Shown piece by piece: positions 1-10,321 of a stretch of 64,000 nucleotides of DNA. The notes under the pieces are model-generated. The model was not told the origin of the DNA. It did not search any database and saw nothing but the letters and a program-made list of their open reading frames with translations. The stretch's first letter is position 1, and every line of letters begins with the position of its first letter. Origin of the DNA: Oscarella lobularis (taxonomy: Eukaryota > Porifera > Homoscleromorpha > Homosclerophorida > Oscarellidae). The stretch lies in assembly GCF_947507565.1 (NCBI RefSeq), contig NC_089192.1:2228690-2292689 (forward strand), read 5' to 3'. The position numbers and the translations under genes were made by a program.

Positions 1-251
1 GCTAAAAGCGATTAATTTGTGCATAGATCCCCGATTTCATATTAGACATGTAGTATTCAAATAGTTTGATTACTAGTATGCTTTCTAGAAATAGTCTTAG
101 TTTTCACGTCTTCGCAAGGCACTGCAGCCTTAGCGGCACCGAGACGGGCGCACATCAATTAGGTCGATTGAAAAATCCACGCAGTTGGTGTTGTCCTATA
201 CCCTACATGAAATACTCACAATTTAGCGTAGAACGTTTATACTCGTAAATA

Positions 252-563
252 TCATACGGTGCTGCGTCGATCCAAATTAAGGCGATTAATCAGTGTCTTT
301 TTTTGATTGTCTATTTCACGTTTTTTAAATTTTATTTCGTCTGTATTGATCTCGTTTGTGACCCCAACTGTGTAGATCATGATGCCCCTCTGCCTTGACC
401 TCTTATTGATCTTTGGGAGCAAAATCTCTGAGTTCGACGAAGGCGTCAATTTTCTAGTCGTATTGTGGTGAAACATTTCTTCCACCAGATTGATCGGGAC
501 AGCGTAAGTTGAAAGTAGAAGAGAACAGGCAACAAAGGCCGCAAAGATTATTAGTGTTGCCAT
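252..563 (-). CDS. small secreted protein, 103 aa, unknown function
   Basis: This is a single-exon frame starting with a clear signal peptide: a hydrophobic stretch at about residues 4-18 and a likely cleavage after the AYA at 20-22. The mature part of about 80 residues is hydrophilic, has one N-glycosylation site (NTT, near residue 34) and several basic pairs (NKRSRQR near 53-59, KKR near 80). That layout would suit a processed peptide precursor, but there is no cysteine framework and I recognise no family. A TATA box lies about 45 nt upstream of the ATG, which supports this start. Codon content looks ordinary for the window. It could also be the first exon of a longer gene. Confidence 0.5.
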   Translation of the reverse strand: MATLIIFAAFVACSLLLSTYAVPINLVEEMFHHNTTRKLTPSSNSEILLPKINKRSRQRGIMIYTVGVTNEINTDEIKFKKREIDNQKKTLINRLNLDRRSTV

Positions 564-606
564 AAATGATATGAGAGGTCTTCAGGCAATCGAAGTGAGT
601 GAAGTT

Positions 607-614
607 CTTATATA
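607..614 (-). promoter_or_regulatory. TATA box of the small secreted protein gene
   Basis: Minus-strand TATATAAG about 45 nt upstream of the ATG at 563, so transcription should start near 580 and leave a very short 5' leader. Confidence 0.55.
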
Positions 615-1225
615 CTGTACTGCCGGATACTAACCTCGAACCGTAATGACGTATTCAATAGGAATGGTTTCCTTGTTTATGCTGTACTAGCTTCCGCGGA
701 TACCAACTCTAACCGCGCAATTGCAATACGTCATATTCTTATTTTAGAAAAGAGTTTATTCTCAAAAGTCGTGCACGCGCAATCCGCGACTTCGTGTTTT
801 CAGTAGGTCTAACCTCGTCTCATTTTTCTTCGAAGACCTTTAGCGGGAACAACTTCCTCCGCATTGACGTCAATGCATGCATAAAACTTATAACTTCCTC
901 GGGTCCATGCATCTTCGTCATCTCGTGAGAGCAAATGCAGGAACTGAGTCGAAGAAAATGAATATTTATTTACAGATAGAGACTGGTAATTGTCTAAGTG
1001 CTCTCGCGAGGTCACAAAAATGTACACGATGAACTGATTTGCATTCTAATGTTATGCACTGACGTCAATGCGGGGAAGTTCCTCGTTTCGCTAAGGGTCT
1101 TTGAATAAAACTAAGAAGAGGATGTCCCTTAGATCTGAGGAACTGGAAAAAGACTTTTTGAGATTTAACATGCCTAATCTAAAATGAGAAGATGTTGTGA
1201 TAAACTGCGGTTAAAGTTGGTCTCG

Positions 1226-1233
1226 TATAAAAG
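1226..1233 (+). promoter_or_regulatory. TATA box, plus strand
   Basis: Consensus TATAAAAG on the plus strand. The first downstream ATG, at 1309, opens a 48-codon frame. No other plus-strand gene is near. Confidence 0.35.
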
Positions 1234-1308
1234 AGGAAGCCATTCTCCTTAGAAGCAGTTTTAAAACGTGTAGTCAGATGACACTAAGACGGTATCAGGG
1301 AACTTACT

Positions 1309-1455
1309 ATGGAGTTAGATTCTCTCAAGTTTCTTTATGGCAGTCTTTTGGTCACTCCTTTGTCCTGTTTCGACGACTCAATCCCCTTGTATAGAAACGT
1401 TACAAACGAGGCATTTATCATATCACCTAGAAAGCGCACAGAGCTTGCGCTATAA
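1309..1455 (+). CDS. possible 48-aa small protein
   Basis: A short frame beginning MELDSLKFLYGSLL, with one N-glycosylation site (NVT) and ending in TAA. Its only support is its position about 75 nt downstream of a consensus TATA box on the same strand. It has no signal peptide or recognised family. It may be a real small gene, a first exon or chance. It ends about 150 nt before the polyadenylation signal of the convergent gene at 1618. Confidence 0.2.
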   Translation: MELDSLKFLYGSLLVTPLSCFDDSIPLYRNVTNEAFIISPRKRTELAL

Positions 1456-1607
1456 CCAACTTGTGTGTGTTGTTTCTACGCTATTTGGGGCATAGCGATA
1501 GTGAGATGTGAATCAATCTATTTCTGGGAAAGTGGTTTTTAAGAAAAAGATTCCAGCGTAAGAGCGCTAGAGTTTCTGTTATTTTGCTTAGTTGCAGCCT
1601 TCTCCTG

Positions 1608-1613
1608 TTTATT
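1608..1613 (-). terminator. AATAAA polyadenylation signal
   Basis: Minus-strand AATAAA only 4 nt past the stop codon of the 927-aa gene, which implies a very short 3' UTR. Confidence 0.6.
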
Positions 1614-1617
1614 CGTC

Positions 1618-4401
1618 TCAGCCGTAAGTGAGCGAGCAGTTTCCATTCTTCACTAGAGAAATTGCTTCAGAAATTTCGGATTGAGTATCATTTCTCCATG
1701 GCTTAAAAATGCCGTGGTGGCTGACAATAAGGGCACCGTCCTGATTTTTGTGCCCAGTGAGCATGTATTGGTTGCCAGCTTCAACCATGGATGCTTGAAC
1801 AGAAGGGCAGTGACACGCCACCGCCTTTGATCCAAGATAAAAATGACCGTCGTTCACACTGGTGACGTTGGTGCTATTGGCGCTGTAGAGAACTTCTTTC
1901 ACGTCGCATTCCATCATCGTCTTATCATCTCCCATGCTCACTACTTCTTTGATTTCCGCCACTGCTGCAAATGAAGACGTGCAAATGCGTTGATATAGAA
2001 GAAAATCGGCAAGGCAGAAGAAGCCATCGCAGGAATCACAATGCTGTTCGTCAGAACCGTCGAAGCAATCTTGCGTCAAGTCGCACACCTTGTAGCGCGA
2101 AATACACCGGCATCCATCACATCTGAATCCGTAGATGCAGTTATTAGTGCAGTTAGGAATGCACATCGACTCATCAGATGCTCCTTCGGCTGTGGTTATG
2201 GTACCATTCGGACATGTAAGGCATGATGTCTGTCCCTCTTCCGGCTGGTACAAATGCGTGGGGCATGGAGTGCAAGGATGCAGGCCGTTGTCAGAGTACG
2301 TGCCACGAAGACATTGTCGAACGCACATCGACTCATTAGATGCTCCTTCGGCTGTGGTTATGGTACCATCCGGACATGTAAGGCATGAAGTCTGTCCTTC
2401 TTCCGGCTGGTACAAATGCGTGGGGCATGGAGTGCAAGGATGCATGCCGTTGTAAGAGTACGTTCCACGTTGACATGGTCGACCGCACATCGACTCATTA
2501 GATGCTCCTTCGGCTGTGGTTATGGGACCATCTGGACATGTAAGACATGACGTCTGTCCTTCTTCCGGCTGGTATGAATGCATGGAGCATGGAGTGCAAG
2601 GATGCAGGCCGTTGTAAGAGTACGTACCACGTTGACATGGTCGAAGACATTTTTCTAATGATTTGGAGCCCTTCCAGAGAGTTTGAGTTCTATTTGGGCA
2701 AGAGATGCATTCGGTCTTCCCTTCTGCATCCTGATACGTGTGAAGAGGACATGGTTCACATTTTCCCTCGCGGATGTGGTTTCCCTTGCTGCACATAAAA
2801 CAGCGAGTACCAATCTTGATTTGACCAGGATTGTTACAGCTAGCTTGAATTTTGCTTGTTGTCACGTCACTTGATTTGAGAGTGACTCCATTGATTTCCA
2901 CGCTGAGAGGATCCTCTTCGACAGAGGTGACAAGTTTTGCTGCAGCAGCACGCACGGCACCTACAAGTTTTCCTACCGCAGCTCTGCAAGTAGAGTTGCA
3001 AAATTTCGAATTTAGAATTCTTCTAGAGTCTTTAGACGCTTCAAGACGAAATTTCACGACAACAATGGCGACGCTGCTTATTTTGCCCCCGACTTGGCGT
3101 CTACGTCTTCCCGCGCCAGCACCACACTCAACTTCTTCACTGTTGGTGATAGTGATCTCATTGCAAGGACAAAGCCTCTCGAGCAAAGACTGCATAGCCA
3201 TACTCGAGATTTTTGACCTTTCGTCTGGAGACAGGCTTTCACAGTCACCAGGGTACTCAAATTTACTTTCGACAGGCACAAAGATTCCTAGTGGATCAGC
3301 TTTGATGCATTCCGGAATTGTGTCCTGACGTTCTTCATGAGACCACACGCCGTTCACACCGCACACAAACGGATTGTCCGGTTTATGGTTAAAGCCGTAT
3401 GCATCATTGCAAAAAATGTTGCAGACCTGTTGCTTGTTGAAAGTCGAGCAGGTGACGAGGCCATTATCAGGAGCGTCTATATCCTTGCACGTCTTGATTT
3501 TGCATTGACTTCCTGTATATCCATCGACGCAGTCACAGGTAGAAGGTGCGACACACGTTCCGCCGTTTTGACAAATGTTTTTGCATACCGGTTTCCTGCA
3601 AGTGTCTCCTTCCCAATCTGTCTCCTTGCAGTTACACGTGTCTGGTGCTTCACAGACTCCGCCGTTCTCGCATTTTTTTGAACAAATGGGCTCGTCGCAG
3701 GTGCCTCCTTTCCAACCGGTGTCGCAATTACATGATTCTGGGCTCTCGCACCTACCGTGCTTACATCCTCGAGAACATATAGCTATGTCACAAGAAGCAC
3801 CTGTCCATCCGTTATCGCAAGAACAGTCATCTGGTCTAAGACATTGACCGTTTGTACATCTTTCGCTACAAATCGCTTGGTTGCAAGAAGTGCTACTCCA
3901 CTTAGGCATGCAGTCGCATTTGTATTCTGGCAAGGCAGGGCCATTGGACGCTTTTGTCATTCTACACGATCCGTGAACGCATCCGGCTGGGCAGCGCTGT
4001 GTGCAAGCCTTTCCATTATTGTACAGGTCATACCCTGTATCGCATTTACATTGAAACCCGCCGTCAATGTTCACGCATTGCGCACTGTTGGAGCAGTCAT
4101 GCGTACCGCTCTTGCATTCGTTTACGTCGACGCATGTTGGTAGGGAGGGAGACCAGACACCATCTGTACATTTGAGGCGACCGTTACCGTATAGCCTGTA
4201 ACCTTGATTGCAGTGTACAGATACAGTGGCACCGTGACCTTTACTAGAAGAGCCAATCCGACCGTTGTAAGGCGCATTCAAGCTGGCGCATCCTCTAGGT
4301 AGAGGCGGTGGCGGCCTTCTTCTCCTCCTCCTTCCCCAAAGAAAGCCTGAAGAAGAATGTAAAAACAGCAAAAGAAAACCAGCGCAGATAAACAGTTTCA
4401 T
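1618..4401 (-). CDS. intronless mosaic secreted protein: Sushi, EGF, GCC2/GCC3, LDLa, NTR
   Basis: A 927-aa secreted protein, probably extracellular matrix or humoral. Signal peptide 1-20, then an Arg6-Pro4 stretch. Domains follow: Sushi/CCP at 38-90; Ca-binding EGF at 92-133; about five EGF-like modules to 300; a second Sushi-like module at 304-365. A middle region (366-520) contains the furin-type site GRRRRQ at 431-436. Then come four ephrin-receptor-like GCC2/GCC3 modules at 536-747, an LDL-receptor class A module at about 751-788 ending DGSDEQHC, and a C-terminal netrin-like NTR domain at about 796-922 (ACHCP and FKPW motifs). Modules 2-4 of the GCC set are almost identical at DNA level with a 162-bp period, so they expanded recently. 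The gene has no introns although its neighbours have many. The start is supported by a TATA box 50 nt upstream and AATAAA follows the stop. The exact orthologue is unknown. Confidence 0.88.
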   Translation of the reverse strand: MKLFICAGFLLLFLHSSSGFLWGRRRRRRPPPPLPRGCASLNAPYNGRIGSSSKGHGATVSVHCNQGYRLYGNGRLKCTDGVWSPSLPTCVDVNECKSGTHDCSNSAQCVNIDGGFQCKCDTGYDLYNNGKACTQRCPAGCVHGSCRMTKASNGPALPEYKCDCMPKWSSTSCNQAICSERCTNGQCLRPDDCSCDNGWTGASCDIAICSRGCKHGRCESPESCNCDTGWKGGTCDEPICSKKCENGGVCEAPDTCNCKETDWEGDTCRKPVCKNICQNGGTCVAPSTCDCVDGYTGSQCKIKTCKDIDAPDNGLVTCSTFNKQQVCNIFCNDAYGFNHKPDNPFVCGVNGVWSHEERQDTIPECIKADPLGIFVPVESKFEYPGDCESLSPDERSKISSMAMQSLLERLCPCNEITITNSEEVECGAGAGRRRRQVGGKISSVAIVVVKFRLEASKDSRRILNSKFCNSTCRAAVGKLVGAVRAAAAKLVTSVEEDPLSVEINGVTLKSSDVTTSKIQASCNNPGQIKIGTRCFMCSKGNHIREGKCEPCPLHTYQDAEGKTECISCPNRTQTLWKGSKSLEKCLRPCQRGTYSYNGLHPCTPCSMHSYQPEEGQTSCLTCPDGPITTAEGASNESMCGRPCQRGTYSYNGMHPCTPCPTHLYQPEEGQTSCLTCPDGTITTAEGASNESMCVRQCLRGTYSDNGLHPCTPCPTHLYQPEEGQTSCLTCPNGTITTAEGASDESMCIPNCTNNCIYGFRCDGCRCISRYKVCDLTQDCFDGSDEQHCDSCDGFFCLADFLLYQRICTSSFAAVAEIKEVVSMGDDKTMMECDVKEVLYSANSTNVTSVNDGHFYLGSKAVACHCPSVQASMVEAGNQYMLTGHKNQDGALIVSHHGIFKPWRNDTQSEISEAISLVKNGNCSLTYG

Positions 4402-4450
4402 TGCACCTTTCGCAAGAGTCTCAACTACGGCGTCACCTCTCGCGTTTACC

Positions 4451-4457
4451 TATATAG
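4451..4457 (-). promoter_or_regulatory. TATA box of the mosaic secreted protein gene
   Basis: Minus-strand CTATATA about 50 nt upstream of the ATG at 4401. Confidence 0.5.
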
Positions 4458-4458
4458 T

Positions 4459-5714
4459 GTTGTCCTGAAGGAAGTAGACCCGCCAAAGATCGTCTGGCAG
4501 ATATAAGTCTACGGTACGCAGATTCTGTAGCTTTAGGGCGGCGGCGTCTTGAAGAAAACGCAGGAAAGAAACTAGACAAAGATTCTCCGAAGAGTGAAGG
4601 AAAGAGACGAGACTTCTTGAAACCTGAAAGTGCCGCGTGTTCATCCTGCTGAATTTAGATATGCACAGCTTGAAATTTGCTTTCTCCAGGCTTGGAGCAA
4701 AGGTAAGAGGGCGACAGCCTCATTATGCATGTATTTATATACTCCCGGGAAAAGAGCAGCCATCGCGCCATATATGCTTATGTTATTCGATTTACTTCAA
4801 ACATGTCCCATGCATACATATATTTATTATAGCCAACACTCTGTATGACTGAACTATCATTTGCTAATTCACATTCGCAAAACTTGAAGAAACCCAGTGA
4901 CTACAAGTAAAAATTTCTCCTGGCCTTGTTGTGTTTCGCTGCTCTTGTTTCATTTTTCGTGTGAAAAGAGCGTGTGTGCTATTTGGACATCCGGAATTGA
5001 CATTCAGAGACGTGGGGCTCCAGTCGCTTCCTTGCCCGAATTTGACTTTCTCTTTCCTACTACTGGTGAGGAGGTAAGATTTCCTGTGCTCCAATTGTTG
5101 ATGACGTCGACTCTTTGGTATTTACCGATGAACCGTTGCCGCAAACGCAGCTCTGCCTGGAGCAAATTTTGGATTTGTTGCTTAGCTTTTTTATTCAATT
5201 AGTGACTTGGCGCGTTTTGCTTTTCGCTGTGCTGCGCATTTTCATCTTAAAATGAATTTTGAAGAAATGAGTGACGCTTACGGTCGTCGTGTTAGTTGGG
5301 TCTTTTAGCTGGGAGAACTCCCGTATGCGGTGTGAAAACGCCGTCTACCGTTTTTTCTTAAAAACGGCATACGGGCATTTCTACGATAAGTGGCTTGAGA
5401 AATTGTAGGGTAAAGAGGTTTTGGCCGTTTTTCCCAAAATGCGGCTTACTCTACTACATACGGGCATTTATTCGAGTAGTCACGTCAAAGAATGAATGAA
5501 TGAATGAGCCACACAAGAGAATAAGCCTTGTCTCTGAAGTCCTCAGATTGACGCTGCATGCAAAAGAGAGAAAAAGCCACAAGGAACAACGTAATCGACC
5601 GCTTCTCTTTAATTAAAAATACAAAGCATTCTGGTACAAAAAGGCGGCCGATAGTGTAAACTCAAAAAGATTAAAAATGTCAGACAGTAGATGCGCTACC
5701 GTACATGTATGTAG
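4459..5714. other. intergenic region, possible gene fragments
   Basis: No gene is called. Two plus-strand stretches read well without a start codon: about 4992-5077, ending before GTAAGA, and about 5090-5257, a 55-codon frame containing DEPLPQTQLCLEQIL. They are in different frames and I could not join them with a normal intron, so they may be exon or transposon remnants. A short inverted repeat (CCGTATGC / GCATACGG) lies at 5321-5374, the phrase CATACGGGCATTT occurs near 5369 and 5457, and a GAAT microsatellite lies near 5491-5505. Confidence 0.3.
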
Positions 5715-5720
5715 TTTATT
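5715..5720 (-). terminator. AATAAA polyadenylation signal
   Basis: Minus-strand AATAAA about 125 nt past the stop of the dioxygenase gene. Confidence 0.5.
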
Positions 5721-5843
5721 GTGAGGGGCTGCAGTCTCGACAGCAAATATACATGTAATTGTCAACAAAAGTAGTCAAGAGACTGTAAATAACTATATGA
5801 GAAAAACCGACAGGCTATAAAGAAGCCATGCAAGGTTTGTGTG

Positions 5844-7263
5844 TTATGCCAACAACCTAGCATTAGCATAAACCAAGTCTCTATCACAATAGATGAGCTC
5901 AAGATGCCGCTTCTCATCGTATCGTAACTCAAACTCCGATCTTCCGTGCAAAACGCGCAAATTATCAAAAACGATTATCTCACCGGGACGAAGTTTGACT
6001 GGAACGAGAAAGCGGCGCCGATCGTGCAGAAGACGCATGAAGCGATAGTACGCCTCGTACCAAGAAAAGAGCGAATCTTTTACCTTGACCGAAAATCGAT
6101 CACCTCGCAAGTGATTATTGATAAAAATCCGTTCCAACTCTCCAAATCGATCAAGTCTAAGAAAAGGAATCGTATACAGTAAACATGTGCACTGTTGTCG
6201 AGTGATGATGATTACTTAAAGACAGGACGCCAAAAGATATTGTCAAAGTCAACGTAATCGCTTCCGACGTCGCGATTGTAGCAGTCGTATTCGCTTAGGA
6301 TGCGAAACGACTCGGGAAATTCTCTTTCCAGGTGATGGGCCGCGGCAAATCCATCGCAATACCATCCTGATCCGGCATGGGAGCCGGACACCTGGCGAAT
6401 GCAGTGAAACATTTGAAACTGCATGGGGAGAAGTGAAGTTTGTCATAAAGCGAAGGAGAATGTTTCTTTTTGCTTACCTCTGGCGAATAGTTCACAGTCG
6501 AAAGATCGACGTGAAGAGTCAGTCTTCCCGATGTGTAAGCAAGATTCGAAGGATTGTTAGTCGACTCAACGGTCATGAGATGACTAAAAGTATAAAGATT
6601 TTAGGTCTATCTAAACATCATCAAAGTAGGTTTGTATTCTTAATTATCATACCCGTAGCTTGTGCACTTGCTTCCACCCAATCGCTTCCCCAATTCAACC
6701 AATTCATTCGGTTGGGCTTTTGCTCCTTCCAATATTACCATCCCATGCGAACCCAATTTCGATACAAATTCGATTAGGTACCGATTGTCGTCGAGCAGAC
6801 GACGAAATTGAAATTTGAAAATGTTTTCACCGCAATATTCGCTACCCCAAAAACATCGCTTACTAGCTACGAAGTCACCAGGCGAATTCCAGTTACGCAT
6901 CAACCAGTCGATAGTGAGCGTCGTTCGATCGCCAGACGACCAAACAACGGTGACTTGCGATCGATCTCTACTCACTTGTACATCTGAGACGATGACGTCA
7001 TCAGTCCATCGACGTTGCAATCGACTGCTGCTGCTGTCGACGTCGTCTCTGGCTAGTGACGACGTTTTTCTTTGTCTCTCTTCCCAGATGTAGGCATAAG
7101 GGAGGGGATACGAGCGTCTTGTCTCGTCTTCGATCGTCACTTCTCGTTTATCGGGCGCTGATCGGACTGAGACTATGTAGCTTGAGTGCCGAGTGACCGT
7201 GCCTACAGCAAGACGACGCGCGTATTCAATCGATAGCGCAACAAAGCGACGAAAGGATAACAT
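5844..7263 (-). CDS. gamma-butyrobetaine dioxygenase-like 2-oxoglutarate/Fe(II) oxygenase
   Basis: Four exons on the minus strand: 7263-6653, 6583-6478, 6418-6216 and 6156-5844. GT-AG borders and phases all agree, giving 410 aa; human BBOX1 is similar in length. The family hydroxylates gamma-butyrobetaine or trimethyllysine in carnitine synthesis. Residues 85-125 match the N-terminal DUF971 part and the rest is the TauD fold. The iron site is visible: HVD at 228-230 and His377 in VLHGR, with Arg390 in RHLE as the likely 2-oxoglutarate ligand. HCIRQ (244-248) and the C-terminal RLL are also family marks. The N-terminus is basic and hydrophobic and could target mitochondria, which would favour the trimethyllysine enzyme; RHLE favours butyrobetaine. 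The cysteines that bind zinc in BBOX1 appear absent near residues 58-70. No TATA box was seen. Confidence 0.85.
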
Positions 7264-7454
7264 TTGAGATTATCCGGGCTTTGTTCTGCAGTTCATGAGG
7301 ATCTAAGAAACCTTAGGGAGATCTGCGCCTTGCCAACCAATGGGAGCGCGAGATTCCGTCGCGTGACTTCGTGCTTGGCATAGTAAAATAATTGGCATGT
7401 GCATCTTTGAAGGCTGCAGGTCATGCATGGTTCACACATACGTCATTGCTATAT

Positions 7455-8855
7455 TTAATTAGAAACGGCGCCCGGATAAACTGTAATTATTCCCTCATCA
7501 GCTAATTTCTGACGAAGCTCTGCTTCAGATTGAAAATCATGATAGGAATGCGATTCGTTGAGATTCTTATCTGCCTTTGAATAAAAGTAGTGCTTATACT
7601 CACCTTTCTTATTTACTCCAAACCCAAACACGTCCACCTACGTTAATTAATTGAGAAAAATAACACGTGACGTCTAATTACTGTAATACTCTAGAGACCT
7701 TATTGCAAACGTGAACGGCAAACAATTGAAGAATAATTCCGCTGGATAACTTTTGCCCAGACGTAGGCCTTAACCATGTTTCCATTAGAGAACGATAAAA
7801 GTCCGGATGAATTAGATAAACCTAAAAATCCATAAACATATATATATATATATATATTATTTAATAGACTATTAGAGAGACAATAATGACTCTTACCTCA
7901 CATGGATGTACATCGATTATCGAAGGCGCCAGTCCGGCGAACTTGATTTCTTGAAGAGCACAAGGAATAACGAGTAATCGATTGGGTTTTTGATACAATG
8001 TCCCTATACGAGAATAGAGCGACTGAAAAGTCGTCTTTGCGCCAACGTCCTTCTCGTATCCCTCCGTCAAAGCCGCATTCATTCTATATACGTATACGTA
8101 TATAATTAATTCATGCTATGAGAGTATTGCTTACCTGATGACGACGTCATGGCTATCGATAATAGAACCGTAGTTCGATCCCAATAAATTATCGGAGTTG
8201 CCGACGACTGCACATGAAAGGCTTCCATTTTTCTGCGATCTCCATCGACCGAAAATGTCGTTGCTCAATATCCTTTTGAATACCATTGCCGTTATTTGAC
8301 GTAATTTAAATTCCGTGAAAACGTAATCGATTCTCGTATCCTAATAATCGATTACTACTACATTTCGCAAACAGAGCAAAATAGATGTGTCTCCACCCTT
8401 ATTGCATTCATGGATTCTTTTGATATAGGCGGATCGTCACGAGACCAAAATGCCTTGACAGTCTCACTGTATCGTTCGCAGAACCACTTGGAACGAGTTG
8501 ATATCCGACCTATGTATAGTGGACAAAAGGGGAAAGAAAAAGAGAAAGAGAGACTATAGATATTAGATATTCAGGACACGGTCTTCTGTTCTACATTACA
8601 ATCACCACAGTAAGGAGTTGACATCGCTTCTTGACGTGCCGAAAACGGCTGTCTGGTTGCCGAATGTTCTTTCCAAGTGTCGTTCGATGGACAGCGAGTA
8701 CGCGCATTGCGATATTCGTACGAGACGCGAAGGAGCGAGTCGAACGAACGCGTTAGAAAAAGAAAGAAGATGAGATACGTTAGGAAAAGAGTGAGATTCT
8801 TCAATAATCCTAATTTAAGTTTCATTCGCTCGATAGAAACCGCCGATTCGAGCAC
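7455..8855 (-). CDS. GT29 sialyltransferase
   Basis: Six exons on the minus strand: 8855-8606, 8509-8397, 8340-8135, 8083-7897, 7821-7699 and 7637-7455. All have GT-AG borders and matching phases, giving 353 aa, the normal length for the family. It is a type II Golgi protein: short cytosolic tail, membrane anchor at about 20-36, then stem and catalytic domain. Sialylmotif L runs about 162-208 (SCAVVGNSDNLLGSNYG then RMNAALTEGYEKDVGAKTT). Motif S is about 257-291, ending in Cys291, which should pair with Cys164. Motif III is YKHYFY at 307-312 and motif VS is His326-x4-Glu331. It should move sialic acid from CMP-sialic acid onto glycans; linkage cannot be read from sequence. A first-exon relative lies at 17700-17892. 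Confidence 0.9.
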
Positions 8856-8927
8856 GGATTTGTAGAGAGGGATATGAAACAGGCGTGCGCTAGTGGTTAC
8901 GTGCCCGCCTCGGTCACGTGCTTAGGG

Positions 8928-9403
8928 GAGCATGTATATTGGTTGCCAGCTTCAACCATGGATGCTTGAAAAGAAGGGCAGTGACACGCCACCGCCTTTG
9001 ATCCAAGATAAAAATGACCGTCGTTCACACTGGTGACGTTCGTGCTATTGGCACTCTAGAGAACTTCTTTCACGTCGCATACCATCATCGTCTTATCATC
9101 TCCCATGCTCACTACTTCTTTGATTTCCGCCACTGCTGCAAATGAAGACGTGCAAATGCGTTGATATAGAAGAAAATCGGCAGGGCAGAAGAAGCCCTCG
9201 CAGGAATCACAATGCTGTTCGTCAGAACCGTCGAAGCAATCTTGCGTCAAGTCGCACACCTTGTAGCGCGAAATACACCGGCATCCATCACATCTGAATC
9301 CGTAGATGCAGTTATTAGTGCAGTTAGGAATGCACATCGACTCATCAGATGCTCCTTCGGCTGTTGTTATGGTACCATTCGGACATGTAAGGCATGACGT
9401 CTG
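8928..9403 (-). pseudogene. partial duplicate of the 3' end of the mosaic secreted protein gene
   Basis: This segment is nearly identical to 1756-2234: the end of the last GCC module, the LDLa module and most of the NTR domain. The copy has no promoter and no upstream domains. A substitution turns the Tyr codon after KEVL into TAG (stop near 9056), truncating the NTR domain before its second half. It is a recent, dead segmental copy about 7 kb from its source, placed between the sialyltransferase and kinase genes. Confidence 0.85.
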
Positions 9404-10231
9404 ACGTACCCATGCGATATCTCTTCGTAACAGTATTACTAGAGAGTGATGGCCTGCTGACCATCATGCATAGCCTCCCACCGCTTACAGTACGCGAGCG
9501 CCTTAGATAATGTGACGTCATAAAAATTCACGTTATTATCATACTGTATGTTTGTACATACGTCACAGTCCTACAGAGCTCAGACCTACACACATACTGT
9601 ATGTACATACATAGGGCTCATGTTTAGGATCCTAATTACTCTGATGACTCTCTCGGATACTGGCTTTCAAAGTTTGTATGTGCAGGTCATACAGTATTTA
9701 CTGTTACACGCGTACATACCCACGCATATACTGTACATGAGTGGATACGATTGATTGTGACGTCAGAGCGTGACAATCAGAAAGAGTCGTTTCGGTTTCT
9801 CAGCGCATTTTCAAAACGGAAAATAGCACAGATCAATTTGAAACAGGGTTTTTTAAGCATTTTTTCCGTTCATCAAAGAAAAAACTTTTTATTCGCGCCG
9901 TAAATCGCCTTTTTCGGGTCACCGTTTTGGGCCCCATTTCGCGCATGCACTTAACAAAGTAAGCGTTTTTCCTAAGTGACGTCACAATAGCGTGACGCAC
10001 AGACATCACGCTTGAGAGAGCCTCCCTCGCCGTTATACGGGCTCGCAAACTGCGTTTGCTACCCTGTACAACTGTTGTGGTCGGCTCACTATTTTCGATT
10101 TTTTTATTTTTTGCATGACGGGGCTCGGAATGCTAAATCTTTGTGATTACTTGTGGCGTACTAAAGGCTCTAAGTAGCACTTTTCTCATGATATCAGAAA
10201 AGTAATAGCCTTCACTACTCTACAAAACGCT
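9404..10231. other. intergenic region with inverted repeats
   Basis: No coding region is recognised. The motif ATACTGTATG occurs near 9541 and 9594 and in inverted form (CATACAGTAT) near 9687, with TGACGTCA-type sites near 9510 and 9756; this may be a small MITE remnant. 9830-10080 is AT-rich with no supported gene. Confidence 0.3.
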
Positions 10232-10237
10232 TTTATT
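10232..10237 (-). terminator. AATAAA polyadenylation signal
   Basis: Minus-strand AATAAA about 85 nt past the kinase stop codon. Confidence 0.5.
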
Positions 10238-10321
10238 TAGATCGTCAAATGTGTAAGTCTTTTGCTAGTCAAAAATGTAACTGCACAGGTTCATAGAGGA
10301 GTGAGTACCTTTGAACGTGAG

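Noticed and set aside
809-1027. 72-codon minus-strand frame
   Set aside because: No signal peptide, domain or promoter; composition does not favour coding.
8885-8925. Possible tRNA gene
   Set aside because: An A-box-like stretch is present, but there is no B box (GGTTCGA-type) and no cloverleaf.
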